A stretch of DNA of 64,000 bases from Bartonella sp. HY038 (GTDB taxonomy: Bacteria > Pseudomonadota > Alphaproteobacteria > Rhizobiales > Rhizobiaceae): contig NZ_CP059725.1 in assembly GCF_014117425.1 (NCBI RefSeq), forward strand, positions 2,046,001-2,110,000, in the 5' to 3' direction. Both the position numbers and the translations under genes were made by a program. The notes beneath the pieces were generated by a model. The model did no database searches. It was given only the letters and a program-made list of their open reading frames with translations, and had not been told where the DNA came from. Numbering within the stretch: the first letter of the stretch is position 1; each line of letters begins with the position of its first letter. Shown one piece after another: positions 37,427-47,420 of this stretch.

Positions 37427-38326
37427 ATGAGCATCGATTTCGATAAGGAATTTTTTCCAAATTACGATAAGGCAGTAAAAATCACCAATAATATACAATT
37501 ACTTACCGCAAGAAATCCGAGCCCCTACACATTTCATGGCACCAATACATATATAATCGGCCAAAAAGATTTAATGATTCTAGATCCGGGACCAAATAAT
37601 GACCAACATTTCGAAAATTTAATCAAAACGGTTAATGGTCGTCATGTCAGCCATATTATACTCACCCATAGCCATGCGGATCATAGTGACCTTGCCTATC
37701 GAGTAAGCCAATATTTTTCAGCCCCCATTGGCAAAGCACCTCTTACACCTAAAAAAGATCAGCCTAACCAAGGCAAACAAAGCGGCGAAGCAACGAGCAG
37801 CGATATAGAGTTTGATATTTCCCTTAGTGACGGCATGGTAATCAGCAATAGTGAAATAACATTGCAAAGCATTGCCACGCCCGGCCATGCTAGCGATCAT
37901 ATCGCTTTTGCACTCATGGGTTGCGATATGTTATTTTCTGGTGATCACGTCATGGCATGGGCAACCACCGTCATCATTCCCCCAGACGGGGTTATGCAAG
38001 ACTATATGGCGTCACTTGAAAAATTAATGGGTCGCAGCGATAGCTATTATCTGCCCGGCCATGGCGGCGTAGTTACAAACCCTCAACAATTGATACGTGG
38101 CTTTCGTAGCCACCGAAAATTACGAGAAAACGCAATTCTTAAGCGGCTGCAACAAGGCGATACAACGGTTACAGAAATTGTTGCATCAATTTATCAAAAG
38201 CTGGACCCAAGATTAAAAAATGCAGCCGCTCTTTCCGTTTGGGCGCATCTTATTGATTTACATCAGCGCAATCTTATCCATTGTGAGACATCGCCGCTAA
38301 TTAATAGCAGTTACTCTTCTCGTTGA
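37427..38326 (+). CDS. MBL-fold hydrolase (LACTB2-like)
   Basis: A 299-residue metallo-beta-lactamase-fold protein with THSHADH (His81, His83, Asp85, His86), TPGHASDH (His154) and FSGDHVM (Asp173). A C-terminal winged-helix-like part includes VTEIVASIYQKLDPRLKNAA. This two-part layout is that of the LACTB2/glyoxalase II-like group, some of which are RNA endonucleases. Its last 16 bases overlap the convergent DUF1499 gene. Specific substrate unknown. Confidence 0.85.
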   Translation: MSIDFDKEFFPNYDKAVKITNNIQLLTARNPSPYTFHGTNTYIIGQKDLMILDPGPNNDQHFENLIKTVNGRHVSHIILTHSHADHSDLAYRVSQYFSAPIGKAPLTPKKDQPNQGKQSGEATSSDIEFDISLSDGMVISNSEITLQSIATPGHASDHIAFALMGCDMLFSGDHVMAWATTVIIPPDGVMQDYMASLEKLMGRSDSYYLPGHGGVVTNPQQLIRGFRSHRKLRENAILKRLQQGDTTVTEIVASIYQKLDPRLKNAAALSVWAHLIDLHQRNLIHCETSPLINSSYSSR

Positions 38327-39096
38327 TCGCTTGGCGTCAATAGAACTTTAACATCAAGTGCTTCCATAAAGTTTAAAATGAAACGTGCATCAATGCCAAG
38401 ATCATGGCTTAAATAGCGTGATGTTGCTCGCATATCAACAAAGGTTGTATCACCTTCATCATTAAGACGAATTATGATATCAGACACAAAACCCAATACT
38501 GGTGTTTTGGCGGTTGCCTCAACTAATAGCATATTATCTTTGCCAACCTCTCCCGCTTGGCTAACATGCTTCCAACCCAAATCATCTATCACGCTTAACA
38601 CCGCAGGTAAAATCTTATCAGGCGATCCGTCATACCGCCTACCGCTAAGCTCTGGCCACATGGCAAGCTGCTCATTAGCCTGATAATAAAGGGATTGTTG
38701 CACAGGCAAAGCATCGCTTGGTCGGTTATTAGCAATAAAATGCGGCGGTGTTTCACTGTCGGTGGCAATATCGTAAAAGGGTGGAAAGACAAAATAAGCA
38801 ACAGCTGCAGCAATAATCGGCAACAAGGCTAAAAAGGCCAAAATCAATCCTTTAATCGATTTACCGCCGCCTTTATCAGCCCTTTGCCAAAGGTCTAAAA
38901 AGCCCTTCAGTGCCAAAATAAATGCAACTAACCCTAAAAATGCTACACACCCAACCATAACAAAAAAATAGTCACTGGCAAGCACACCAAAGCGATGGCA
39001 TATGGCAGCCAAGATTAGCAAAACAAGTGCCAGCCAACCAAAGCGCGGTGACCATCTTGCTGCCTTAGACGGCATTCTTTGAAATTTTTTACGCAT
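38311..39096 (-). CDS. DUF1499 domain membrane protein
   Basis: A 261-residue protein with three N-terminal hydrophobic helices (about 18-38, 42-66 and 84-107). A soluble DUF1499-type domain follows (about 140-255, including DLGWKHV, VEATAKTPVLGFVSDIIIRL and VDMRATSRYLSHDLGIDARFI). Function of the family is unknown. It starts two bases after the stop of the polysaccharide deacetylase gene, so the two are co-transcribed, which hints at an envelope role. Confidence 0.85.
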   Translation of the reverse strand: MRKKFQRMPSKAARWSPRFGWLALVLLILAAICHRFGVLASDYFFVMVGCVAFLGLVAFILALKGFLDLWQRADKGGGKSIKGLILAFLALLPIIAAAVAYFVFPPFYDIATDSETPPHFIANNRPSDALPVQQSLYYQANEQLAMWPELSGRRYDGSPDKILPAVLSVIDDLGWKHVSQAGEVGKDNMLLVEATAKTPVLGFVSDIIIRLNDEGDTTFVDMRATSRYLSHDLGIDARFILNFMEALDVKVLLTPSDQREE

Positions 39097-39098
39097 AT

Positions 39099-39899
39099 TT
39101 ATTGAGTACCCTTAAAAAACTCGGCACAAGATTGTAGTGTTGGTGCACCTTGATTAACTCCAAGTCCTTGCGAAAGCGTTACAAAATGCATGCCTTGCTT
39201 TTTTAAATCTTGCAAAGCTTCGGCAACGCCTGCCCCTGAAGCGCGCGTTGGTTGATTCATATGGGCAATAGTAACATCGCCATCCTTTGCCGTTTTTAGC
39301 CGCCTTAAAACCATACTCGCTGAAAGCGATGCGCCTTGGTCACCATTGATTGAAAAACCTGCAACATGAAACCCTAGATCTTCAATTAACTTTAGCGATC
39401 TTGTTGTATAGCGTGCTGCAGCTCCCCGATAAAACGGCTTAAACTGTGACATCAAACCCGATTTTTCAATGGCTTGCGCTCCACCTTCTATTTCTTCGCA
39501 AACAGCACGTAAACTGCCTGCCGTCTTTAACCCATAAATAGTTCCGGGCTCATCAATGGCTGGAATATGATTTTGTCCATGATTGCCAATTTCAAATAAT
39601 TCGGGATGAGCCTTTATTTGTGCAATAACATCTGGATTTTTAACCAGCCAGCGCGCAGTTACAAATAATGTTGCAGGAATTTTTTCAGCAATCAAAACAT
39701 CAAAAATACGCCGATCCGTCTTCCCCATACATAAATCAAAAGTAAGTGCAATGCGTGGTGGAACAATATCCTTTTTAATTGCAAGATATGGCTCAATTGA
39801 AGATGTTTTTTCTACTGCCCAGCTTGGCGCAATTAGGATTGTACTGGTCATTAAAACCACAGCTGTACATATAAATTTATTAAAAGCTTTTTTTATCAT
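39099..39899 (-). CDS. Divergent polysaccharide deacetylase (NodB-fold)
   Basis: A 266-residue exported protein. The signal peptide runs to about SWAVEK; the NodB-fold part shows ALTFDLCMGK (catalytic Asp), GNHGQNH (metal His-x3-His) and DVTIAHMNQPT. Such enzymes remove N- or O-acetyl groups from glycans in the envelope. The start at 39899 (MIKKAFNKF) is chosen because it opens directly with a signal peptide; a longer frame begins 99 bases upstream without a ribosome site. Confidence in the start is low. Confidence 0.85.
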   Translation of the reverse strand: MIKKAFNKFICTAVVLMTSTILIAPSWAVEKTSSIEPYLAIKKDIVPPRIALTFDLCMGKTDRRIFDVLIAEKIPATLFVTARWLVKNPDVIAQIKAHPELFEIGNHGQNHIPAIDEPGTIYGLKTAGSLRAVCEEIEGGAQAIEKSGLMSQFKPFYRGAAARYTTRSLKLIEDLGFHVAGFSINGDQGASLSASMVLRRLKTAKDGDVTIAHMNQPTRASGAGVAEALQDLKKQGMHFVTLSQGLGVNQGAPTLQSCAEFFKGTQ

Positions 39900-40003
39900 T
39901 TTAATCAATGCGCAATCCAAAAACGCTTCACTTGTTTTAAGGCAAACCCTTAAGGTCAGAGTCTCGCACAGGTGAAGCGTAATTAAGCTAAAAGTCAACT
40001 TAT

Positions 40004-42679
40004 TTAATATATTTTATGGGTCTTACCTTTTAATGCAGCTTGTGCCGCAGCTAATCGCGCTATTGGTACACGAAAAGGCGAGCATGAAACATAATCAAGC
40101 CTTTGCTTTTCGCAAAATGCAATTGATGCGGGATCCCCCCCATGTTCGCCGCAAATTCCAAGCTTGATATTGGCCCGTGCTTTTCGACCGCGTTCTGCTG
40201 CAATCGCTACCAGTTCGCCAACGCCATCAATATCAATGGTGATGAATGGATCTTGTTCTAGCAAGCCTTTTTGCAAATAGGTATTAAGGAAGGGCCCAGC
40301 ATCATCGCGCGAAATACCAAAGGTTGTTTGGGTTAAATCATTGGTACCAAAGGAAAAGAACTCTGCACTTTGCGCAATATCACTAGCCCGTATTGCCGCA
40401 CGCGGTAGCTCAATCATAGTACCGACCATATAGGAAAGCTGCATTTTCTGCTCACTCATCACCGCTTTGGCGACATTGTCAATTTGCGCTTTCACAAAAT
40501 CTAATTCGCTCTTCAAGCCCACCAAAGGCACCATAATTTCAGGCATTACCGCACTATTGGTGTTTTTAGCCGCAATAATTGCAGCTTCAAAAATCGCTCT
40601 TGCCTGCATTTGGGCAATTTCGGGATAAGTAATTGCAAGACGGCAGCCTCTAAGCCCGAGCATGGGATTAAATTCATGTAACGCATTGGCACGCTCGCTT
40701 AAATGCTTTTCATCAACTCCCATAACACTTGCAACCTCAGCAATTTCCTCTGCCGTTTTGGGCAAAAACTCATGCAATGGCGGATCAAGTAAGCGAATAG
40801 TAACAGGAAGCCCTGCCATAATTTCAAACAATTCAACAAAATCTGAACGCTGCATTGGTAGCAATTTGGCAAGAGCTGCCTTCCTGCCATTTTCATTATC
40901 TGCAAGGATCATTTCACGCACCGCAACGATCCGTTCGCCGGAAAAAAACATATGCTCAGTACGGCAAAGGCCGATACCTTCCGCACCAAAAGAACGTGCA
41001 GCACGCGCATCATTAGGTGTTTCGGCATTAGCGCGCACTTTCATCCGGCGCGCTTCATCAGCCCATTGCATGATAAGCGCAAAATCACCCGATAATTCAG
41101 GTTGTAGCATGGCAACGCGGCCAAGCAAAATTTGCCCGCTACCGCCATCAATAGTAATAATGTCACCTTTTTTAAGTTCAACACCACCAGCAACCATTTT
41201 ATTATTATGATAATCAACCTTAATACTACCAACACCGCAAACACATGGTTTACCCATACCGCGTGCAACCACCGCCGCATGGCTAGTCATACCACCGCGG
41301 GTGGTTAAAATAGCTTCAGCGGCATTCATACCATGAATATCTTCAGGACTTGTTTCAATGCGCACTAATATAACTTTACGCCCCTCAGCAGCGGCAGCTT
41401 CTGCGTCTTCTGATGAAAAAACAATTTCACCAACTGCAGCTCCGGGGGAAGCAGGTAGGCCAGAGGCTAAAATTTTACGCTCGGCCTTTGGATCAATCGC
41501 AGGATGCAATAATTGGTCAAGGGATGCCGGCTCTATCCGCAATACCGCTTCTTGGCAAGTAATCAGCCCCTCTTGGGCCATTTCAGCCGCAATTTTTAAA
41601 GCAGCATTTGCTGTACGCTTACCGCTACGGGTTTGCAACATCCATAACTTACCTTTTTCAATTGTAAATTCAAGATCTTGCATGTCATGATAATGAGCTT
41701 CAAGCTTATGGGCAATATCAGTAAAATGGGCAAAAGCCTCAGGCATTAGTTTTTCAAGCGATGGCTTATCTGACCCCGCAGCAATGCGAGCAGCTTCGGT
41801 AATATTTTGCGGCGTTCGAATACCAGCTACAACATCCTCACCCTGCGCATTCACCAAAAACTCACCATAAAGCTCATTAGCGCCAGTTGATGGATTTCTT
41901 GTAAAAGCAACACCTGTTGCAGAATCATCCCCCATATTGCCAAATACCATGGCTTGCACATTAACCGCTGTACCCCAATCTTCTGGTATAGAATGAAGCT
42001 TACGATAAATAATCGCCCGCGCAGTCATCCAACTAGAAAACACCGCGCCAATTGCACCCCATAATTGCTTTTGCGGGTCTTGCGGAAAAGGTTCACCCAA
42101 TTCTTCTTCAACAGCATCCTTATAAAGTTCGATCAAAGCTTGCCAGTCAGCTGCTGTCATTTGCGTATCGGCTTCATAATTATGGGCCGCTTTGGCATGA
42201 TCCAACAATTCTTCAAAAACCGAATGGTCAATATCAAGAACAACATTAGAATACATTTGGATAAAGCGACGATAGCTATCATAAGCAAATCGCTCACTTG
42301 CATGCTTGGCAAGTGCTTTTACGGTTTCATCATTAAGACCAAGGTTTAAAACTGTGTCCATCATACCGGGCATGGAAGCGCGTGCACCAGAGCGCACCGA
42401 TAATAATAGCGGATTTTCACGGTCACCAAATAATCGGCCAGTTAAAGCGCCAATTTCTGCTAAAGCCTTATCTACATCAGCCATCAACCCAGTTGGATAA
42501 CCGCGATTATTGCTATAATACCAAGTGCAAACCTCAGTTGTAATAGTAAAGCCAGGCGGTACAGGCAAACCAAGATTGCTCATTTCAGCAAGGTTTGCAC
42601 CTTTACCACCAAGAAGATCGCGCTGACGAACGGAACCTTCTGCCTTGCTATTACCAAAATTGTAAACCCACTTGGTCAT
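40004..42679 (-). CDS. ppdK: Pyruvate, phosphate dikinase
   Basis: An 891-residue enzyme interconverting pyruvate, ATP and Pi with phosphoenolpyruvate, AMP and PPi. It begins with the ATP-grasp part (GGKGANLAEMSNLGLPVPPGFTI). The central phosphohistidine domain GGMTSHAAVVARGMGKPCV carries the swivelling His. The C-terminal PEP/pyruvate barrel has GLCRTEHMFF and CGEHGGDP. AAGGATC precedes the ATG. In alphaproteobacteria it supports gluconeogenesis from organic or amino acids, which fits the catabolic genes in this window. Confidence 0.97.
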   Translation of the reverse strand: MTKWVYNFGNSKAEGSVRQRDLLGGKGANLAEMSNLGLPVPPGFTITTEVCTWYYSNNRGYPTGLMADVDKALAEIGALTGRLFGDRENPLLLSVRSGARASMPGMMDTVLNLGLNDETVKALAKHASERFAYDSYRRFIQMYSNVVLDIDHSVFEELLDHAKAAHNYEADTQMTAADWQALIELYKDAVEEELGEPFPQDPQKQLWGAIGAVFSSWMTARAIIYRKLHSIPEDWGTAVNVQAMVFGNMGDDSATGVAFTRNPSTGANELYGEFLVNAQGEDVVAGIRTPQNITEAARIAAGSDKPSLEKLMPEAFAHFTDIAHKLEAHYHDMQDLEFTIEKGKLWMLQTRSGKRTANAALKIAAEMAQEGLITCQEAVLRIEPASLDQLLHPAIDPKAERKILASGLPASPGAAVGEIVFSSEDAEAAAAEGRKVILVRIETSPEDIHGMNAAEAILTTRGGMTSHAAVVARGMGKPCVCGVGSIKVDYHNNKMVAGGVELKKGDIITIDGGSGQILLGRVAMLQPELSGDFALIMQWADEARRMKVRANAETPNDARAARSFGAEGIGLCRTEHMFFSGERIVAVREMILADNENGRKAALAKLLPMQRSDFVELFEIMAGLPVTIRLLDPPLHEFLPKTAEEIAEVASVMGVDEKHLSERANALHEFNPMLGLRGCRLAITYPEIAQMQARAIFEAAIIAAKNTNSAVMPEIMVPLVGLKSELDFVKAQIDNVAKAVMSEQKMQLSYMVGTMIELPRAAIRASDIAQSAEFFSFGTNDLTQTTFGISRDDAGPFLNTYLQKGLLEQDPFITIDIDGVGELVAIAAERGRKARANIKLGICGEHGGDPASIAFCEKQRLDYVSCSPFRVPIARLAAAQAALKGKTHKIY

Positions 42680-42883
42680 TTTGGAAGATCCTTAAAATCG
42701 CGATTATCTATAATTGCGTAACATTATTAAAAGGCTATCAAACATAGTGAAAACTATAATTAAATGCTTTTAAAAAAACAGCACTATGTTTTGGCTTTGA
42801 ATAATGAAAAGAATACTTTCTATAAATAACAATGGTCAATAGCTAACTTTTAATTTATAACCATTCTATGATAAAACAGTGGG

Positions 42884-43780
42884 CTAAATATTAGATCCAC
42901 CCATATTTTTTGGTTTAAATTGTAACAATGCAACACCAAGTAGAATAAATACCAAGGCAAAATAGGCTAAAATACTTATTTTTTCCCCAGCCAGAAACAC
43001 ACCAATAAAAAGCGCAATGATAGGCGGAAAATAGGTAACACTTGCAGCCGCAACCGCGCCGAGCTTTGCAACTATATAATAATAGGAAATATAAGCAAAG
43101 CCCGTTCCCAGTAACCCCAAACCCAAGACAAGCGACAACCACACTTTAGGGTATGCCCAAACAATACCAATATTATTCATATCGGTAATAAAATATAAAA
43201 ATATTGATGCAAGCCCAATTTGATAGGTGGTTAAAGCACTCGCAGGCAAGTTAAGCGGACTTAAATATTTCTTAGCATAGACAAATGATACGCCAACACT
43301 AAGCGAACCTAAAACCATCAAAAAAACGCCTTTCAAATCAACCTCTCCTTTTAACGACCAAGGCTGGGCAATAAGAACAACGCCAATAAAGCCGAAAAAT
43401 ACCCCTAAGCATTTTAAAGCGGTGATTTTTTCTGCCTTTAAAAACAAAAAGGCACAAATAAAGGTAAAAATGGGAATCGCCCCACTTAACAACCCTGCCA
43501 TACTTGAGGGTAAAAGCGCAGTACCTGCCGCATAAGCATAGTAATAAAGACTTGTTGCCAAAAACGACATAACAAGAAAATGATGAAGATAAAAAATATG
43601 ATGCAGTTTTATTGAACGGGTTATAAGTGCAAATATAAAAACGGGAATAAATCCAAAAACGCAGCGCATGAAAACAATTTGTTGCGAATTAAGATATTCA
43701 GCCGACCATTTGACAAAAATAAAATTCGTTCCCCAAATAATCGCTATAAACACAAAGGCTAAAAGAGCTTGCTTTCTCAT
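42884..43780 (-). CDS. EamA-family (DMT superfamily) transporter
   Basis: A 298-residue membrane protein with ten hydrophobic helices arranged as two EamA repeats (AFVFIAIIWGTNFIFVKWSAEYL in the first, SLSVGVSFVYAKKYL in the second). The family exports amino acids, metabolites or drugs. It follows a 43-codon small gene by four bases. Substrate unknown; the divergent LysR gene could be its regulator. Confidence 0.9.
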   Translation of the reverse strand: MRKQALLAFVFIAIIWGTNFIFVKWSAEYLNSQQIVFMRCVFGFIPVFIFALITRSIKLHHIFYLHHFLVMSFLATSLYYYAYAAGTALLPSSMAGLLSGAIPIFTFICAFLFLKAEKITALKCLGVFFGFIGVVLIAQPWSLKGEVDLKGVFLMVLGSLSVGVSFVYAKKYLSPLNLPASALTTYQIGLASIFLYFITDMNNIGIVWAYPKVWLSLVLGLGLLGTGFAYISYYYIVAKLGAVAAASVTYFPPIIALFIGVFLAGEKISILAYFALVFILLGVALLQFKPKNMGGSNI

Positions 43781-43784
43781 TATC

Positions 43785-43916
43785 CTACCGCCTTTGGCAA
43801 CCCAGCATCATCGAAAATAGCAAACCTGCCCAATTGGCTGTTAAAAGCAATGGCAATAAATTGCGCTTCATATCAATCTGACTAAACAATAAACGAAGTA
43901 TATTTTCTATTGTCAT
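43785..43916 (-). CDS. Small membrane-type protein upstream of the EamA transporter
   Basis: A 43-residue frame starting MTIENILRLLFSQIDMKRN, with a hydrophobic stretch (LLPLLLTANWAGLLFSMMLGC) and ending QRR. AAAGGA precedes its ATG by eight bases, and its stop is four bases before the EamA start, so it is well placed to be translated and to couple to the transporter. No family recognised; it may be a small partner or a translational leader. Confidence 0.45.
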   Translation of the reverse strand: MTIENILRLLFSQIDMKRNLLPLLLTANWAGLLFSMMLGCQRR

Positions 43917-44025
43917 ATTATTATCCTTTTGATAAAAATCGTTTTATCTCAGTTTATTAACTCGATAAACAAAGCCTAACAAATCATATTAACTCTTATC
44001 GACTGTAGATTTTCTATTGGACAGC

Positions 44026-44892
44026 ATGAAAATTCCCTCACTTAACGGTCTTCGTGCCTTTGAAGTATCGGCGCGTCATCTCAATTTTCGGCTCGCGGCT
44101 GAAGAATTATCGGTAACTCAAGGTGCAGTTGCCCAAAAAGTGCGTGCGCTTGAAAAAGAAATCGGTATTCATCTATTTGATCGCTTGCCGCGCGGGCTTG
44201 CACTAACAAGTGCCGGCACAATTTATGCCGAAAAAATGCATGCTATTTTTTCGCAAATTAGCGAAGCAACTGAAAATATAAAACCACAGCCTATGCAGCT
44301 AACATTAAGCGTCACCCCGACATTTGCATCTAAATGGCTATTGCCGCGCCTACCAGATTTTACAAAAGCCCATCCTGATATCGACCTTATTATTCTTGCA
44401 ACCGATAGATTATCCAATCTTGCAACGGATAATGTAGATATTGCTTTACGTTATAGTGCGCCGCCTTTTAGCAAAGAATTAAATGCGGTAAAATTTCTCG
44501 ATCATAGTTTGGTTGCAGCGGCGAGCCCAATTTTATTGACTAAGATTGGCGATCCTCAAGTGAAGGATAACTTTGTGCAATATCAATTATTGCATGACAT
44601 TCATGACGCATGGCCACAATTTATTGATACGTTTTTTGATGCACCGCGCCCGAATATAAGGCGTAATTTGCATTTTAACCAAACATCGCTTGCGATAGAC
44701 GCGGCCCTTGCTGGACAAGGAATTGTGTTAACTAGCTTTGGCTTTATAAAACAAGATTTAGATGCCGGCCGGCTGGCTCTTGCATTTAACCATCAATTAC
44801 TGATGGAAAAAGCTTTTTATATTGTTTACCTTAAACATAGTACCAAAAGACGTATTATTGAAAAGGTGAAAGACTGGATAATCTCGCAATAG
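44026..44892 (+). CDS. LysR-family transcriptional regulator (GcvA-like)
   Basis: A 288-residue regulator with an N-terminal winged helix (SLNGLRAFEVSARHLNFRLAAEELSVTQGAVAQKVRALEKEIG). A type-2 ligand-binding domain follows (about 90-288, beginning LTLSVTPTFASKWLLPRL). The pattern is that of the GcvA subgroup. The ATG at 44026 is chosen over a TTG nine bases earlier. It is divergent from the EamA transporter gene and upstream of choX; either could be its target. Confidence 0.9.
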   Translation: MKIPSLNGLRAFEVSARHLNFRLAAEELSVTQGAVAQKVRALEKEIGIHLFDRLPRGLALTSAGTIYAEKMHAIFSQISEATENIKPQPMQLTLSVTPTFASKWLLPRLPDFTKAHPDIDLIILATDRLSNLATDNVDIALRYSAPPFSKELNAVKFLDHSLVAAASPILLTKIGDPQVKDNFVQYQLLHDIHDAWPQFIDTFFDAPRPNIRRNLHFNQTSLAIDAALAGQGIVLTSFGFIKQDLDAGRLALAFNHQLLMEKAFYIVYLKHSTKRRIIEKVKDWIISQ

Positions 44893-45036
44893 CCGCGATA
44901 AATTGAATTAATCATAGCTATTTTCATAGATAGGAATAGAAAGCTTTTCGTGATAAAGTCTTTTTCGTTTGTAATTCTTTTACCATCCGAAACTTGTAAA
45001 GCTTGCTAAAATTCACAAAACAGGAACTCCCAGCCC

Positions 45037-45990
45037 ATGAATTTACTTAAAATATTTGGCATTGCACTCACTTGCTGCTTAACCACGCCTGCATTGATTT
45101 CATCCGCTCTTGCCAATGATCCGCAAGCCTGTAAGACTGTTCGCTTTGCTGAACCAGGCTGGACCGATATTTCTGCGACAACGGCGGTAACATCACATAT
45201 TTTACAAAAACTTGGCTATGAAACCAAAACAACATTTTTGTCTGTTCCTATAACTTATGCAGCACTCTCACGCGGTGATATCGATGTATTCTTGGGCTAT
45301 TGGTCTCCATCAATGGCGGCAGATTTAAAGCCTTATGCTGATAAAGGTAGCGTGGAAACCGTAAGGGTGAACCTAACTGGTGCAAAATACACCCTTGCAG
45401 TACCACAATATGCTTACGATGCCGGCTTAAAAAGCTTTGAAGATATTGCAAGATTTGGCAAAGACGTGAATTACGCAATTTACGGTATCGAACCTGGCAA
45501 TGATGGCAATCGCATTATTATTTCTATGTTGGAAAAACATGCCTATGGGCTTGACCGATTTAAAATTATTGAATCATCTGAACAAGCCATGCTATCAAAA
45601 GTGCAAGGCGACATTGCTAAAAAGAAAGCGATCATTTTTTTAGCTTGGGAACCCCATCCAATGAATACTCGCTTTGACATTGCCTATTTAAATGGCGGCG
45701 ACGAGTATTTTGGACCAGATTTTGGCGGCGCGACAGTTAGTACCAATGTTCGCAAGAATTATACCAATGAATGCCCTAATGTTGGCCAATTATTGAACAA
45801 TCTAGAATTTTCGCTTGCCATGGAAAACGAAATTATGGGCGACATTTTGGAAAAACACATAAAGCCAGAACTCGCGGCAGCAAGTTGGTTAAAAAACAAC
45901 CCCAACGTTCTCGACCAATGGCTTGAAGGAGTTACTACATTTGATGGCAAAGAAAGCCTTCCATTGGTAAAAGACGCCATTAGCAAATAA
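45037..45990 (+). CDS. choX: Choline ABC importer substrate-binding protein
   Basis: A 317-residue periplasmic protein with a signal peptide (cleavage near SSALAND) and the OpuAC/ProX fold. FAEPGWTDISATTAV, FLSVPITYAALSRGDIDVFLGYWSPSM and AIIFLAWEPHPMN supply the aromatic and acidic residues expected to cage a quaternary amine. Followed by the permease and ATPase genes, as in rhizobial choXWV. Confidence 0.92.
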   Translation: MNLLKIFGIALTCCLTTPALISSALANDPQACKTVRFAEPGWTDISATTAVTSHILQKLGYETKTTFLSVPITYAALSRGDIDVFLGYWSPSMAADLKPYADKGSVETVRVNLTGAKYTLAVPQYAYDAGLKSFEDIARFGKDVNYAIYGIEPGNDGNRIIISMLEKHAYGLDRFKIIESSEQAMLSKVQGDIAKKKAIIFLAWEPHPMNTRFDIAYLNGGDEYFGPDFGGATVSTNVRKNYTNECPNVGQLLNNLEFSLAMENEIMGDILEKHIKPELAAASWLKNNPNVLDQWLEGVTTFDGKESLPLVKDAISK

Positions 45991-46165
45991 AGCAACCAAT
46001 AAGTCAAAATTGGTATATTTAAGGTTATTGAGATATTCTTAACATAAAAGCATTATCAGCATGTTTTAATCGCCAATTAACTATTATGTTGGTTATGGTT
46101 TTAAAAAACAAAATTTGCGGTATATAAGCCTCGATATAATTTACGTTAAATCCCGTGGATAGTTT

Positions 46166-47389
46166 ATGACATTCACGGGAGATTGCCTATGTGTAGAAAT
46201 GGAGATACCATTGGACTATTCTAATGCGGAAAAAAACCCAATTTTTGGTTTTTTTGAAATGGTTTTCACATGGCTACAAAATATTTTTGCTATAAAAATA
46301 CAGATAGGTGATTATTGCGAGTGGCTATTTACTTGGCTTAAAGATAGCTTTAGCTTTCCTCTTGATTATTTTAGCACTAGCCTTGATGCAGTATTGCAAT
46401 GGACATTGGAATTTTTAATGGCTCCGCCATTGCTGCTCTTATTTATAATGCTTTTTGCGTGGGTAATGGAAAAAACTTGGCGTTATAGAATTTTGCTTTT
46501 AACTGGCTTAATAGCCCTTGCAATTATTGATAGTTTTTTTACCCCCCTTTATAATACCATTCTTATTGCTGGCTTTGGCATCACGCTCGTTTTTTACCTT
46601 ATAACTAGCCGCAATTTATCAAAGCAGCTACCTCGCCTATTATTGGGCGCAGTTGTTCTTGCTCTTACAATTATTACAAGATTGGTCAATATGGATTTTT
46701 GGCCACCAGAGGCTACACTTATTTTGATTTTCGCCTTATTGGGATGGTTTATGCAAGAACGTATTAGCGTGGTTGTTCTCGTTGTTGTTGCTTTACTATT
46801 CATTATTAATCAAGGTTATTGGCAAGATACGATGGAAACACTTTCAATCGTTTTTTGGTCTTGTCTTATTTGCATGTTTATTGGCGTCTCAATCGGCATT
46901 TATGCGGCCCACCACCGGCATTTTTATCGGTTTATCCAGCCTATTCTTGATCTGATGCAAACTATACCTTCGTTGGTTTATCTTATACCGGCTTTAATGT
47001 TTTTTGGTATCGGCATGGTACCAGGTATGATTGCAACAATTATCTTTGTTATACCTGCCCCCATCCGTCTTACTGAGATTGGCATTAGAACCACTCCCCA
47101 TATATTGCTTGAAGCTGGCCGTGCCTTTGGTGCAAGCCCTTGGCAATTATTATGGAAAGTTGAGCTTCCATCAGCTCTACCACAAATACGTGCAGCAATG
47201 ACCCAAACAATTATGTTGGCATTATCCATGGTGGTGATTGCAGCTTTTGTTGGTGGAGGCGGCATTGGCGTCAAGGTTGTCCGTGCCCTTAGCACGGCCA
47301 ATCTATCCCTTGGCTTTGAAGCAGGCCTAATGATTGTAGTTATTGCCGTTCTCCTTGACCGCATGTTCCGCCCCGGCAAAACACGCTGA
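46166..47389 (+). CDS. choW: Choline ABC importer permease
   Basis: A membrane protein of up to 407 residues. It has an amphipathic N-terminal stretch, several hydrophobic helices, and a C-terminal permease domain (about 220-400) with the coupling motif EAGRAFGASPWQLLWKVELPSALPQI. The layout is that of ProW/ChoW. The start is uncertain: the ATG at 46166 has GTGGA upstream, while an in-frame ATG at 46199 opens with MEIPLDYSN. It is 176 bases after choX and 31 before choV. Confidence 0.9.
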   Translation: MTFTGDCLCVEMEIPLDYSNAEKNPIFGFFEMVFTWLQNIFAIKIQIGDYCEWLFTWLKDSFSFPLDYFSTSLDAVLQWTLEFLMAPPLLLLFIMLFAWVMEKTWRYRILLLTGLIALAIIDSFFTPLYNTILIAGFGITLVFYLITSRNLSKQLPRLLLGAVVLALTIITRLVNMDFWPPEATLILIFALLGWFMQERISVVVLVVVALLFIINQGYWQDTMETLSIVFWSCLICMFIGVSIGIYAAHHRHFYRFIQPILDLMQTIPSLVYLIPALMFFGIGMVPGMIATIIFVIPAPIRLTEIGIRTTPHILLEAGRAFGASPWQLLWKVELPSALPQIRAAMTQTIMLALSMVVIAAFVGGGGIGVKVVRALSTANLSLGFEAGLMIVVIAVLLDRMFRPGKTR

Positions 47390-47420
47390 CCATAAAAAGC
47401 GCATTGAAAGGTAAATTTAA

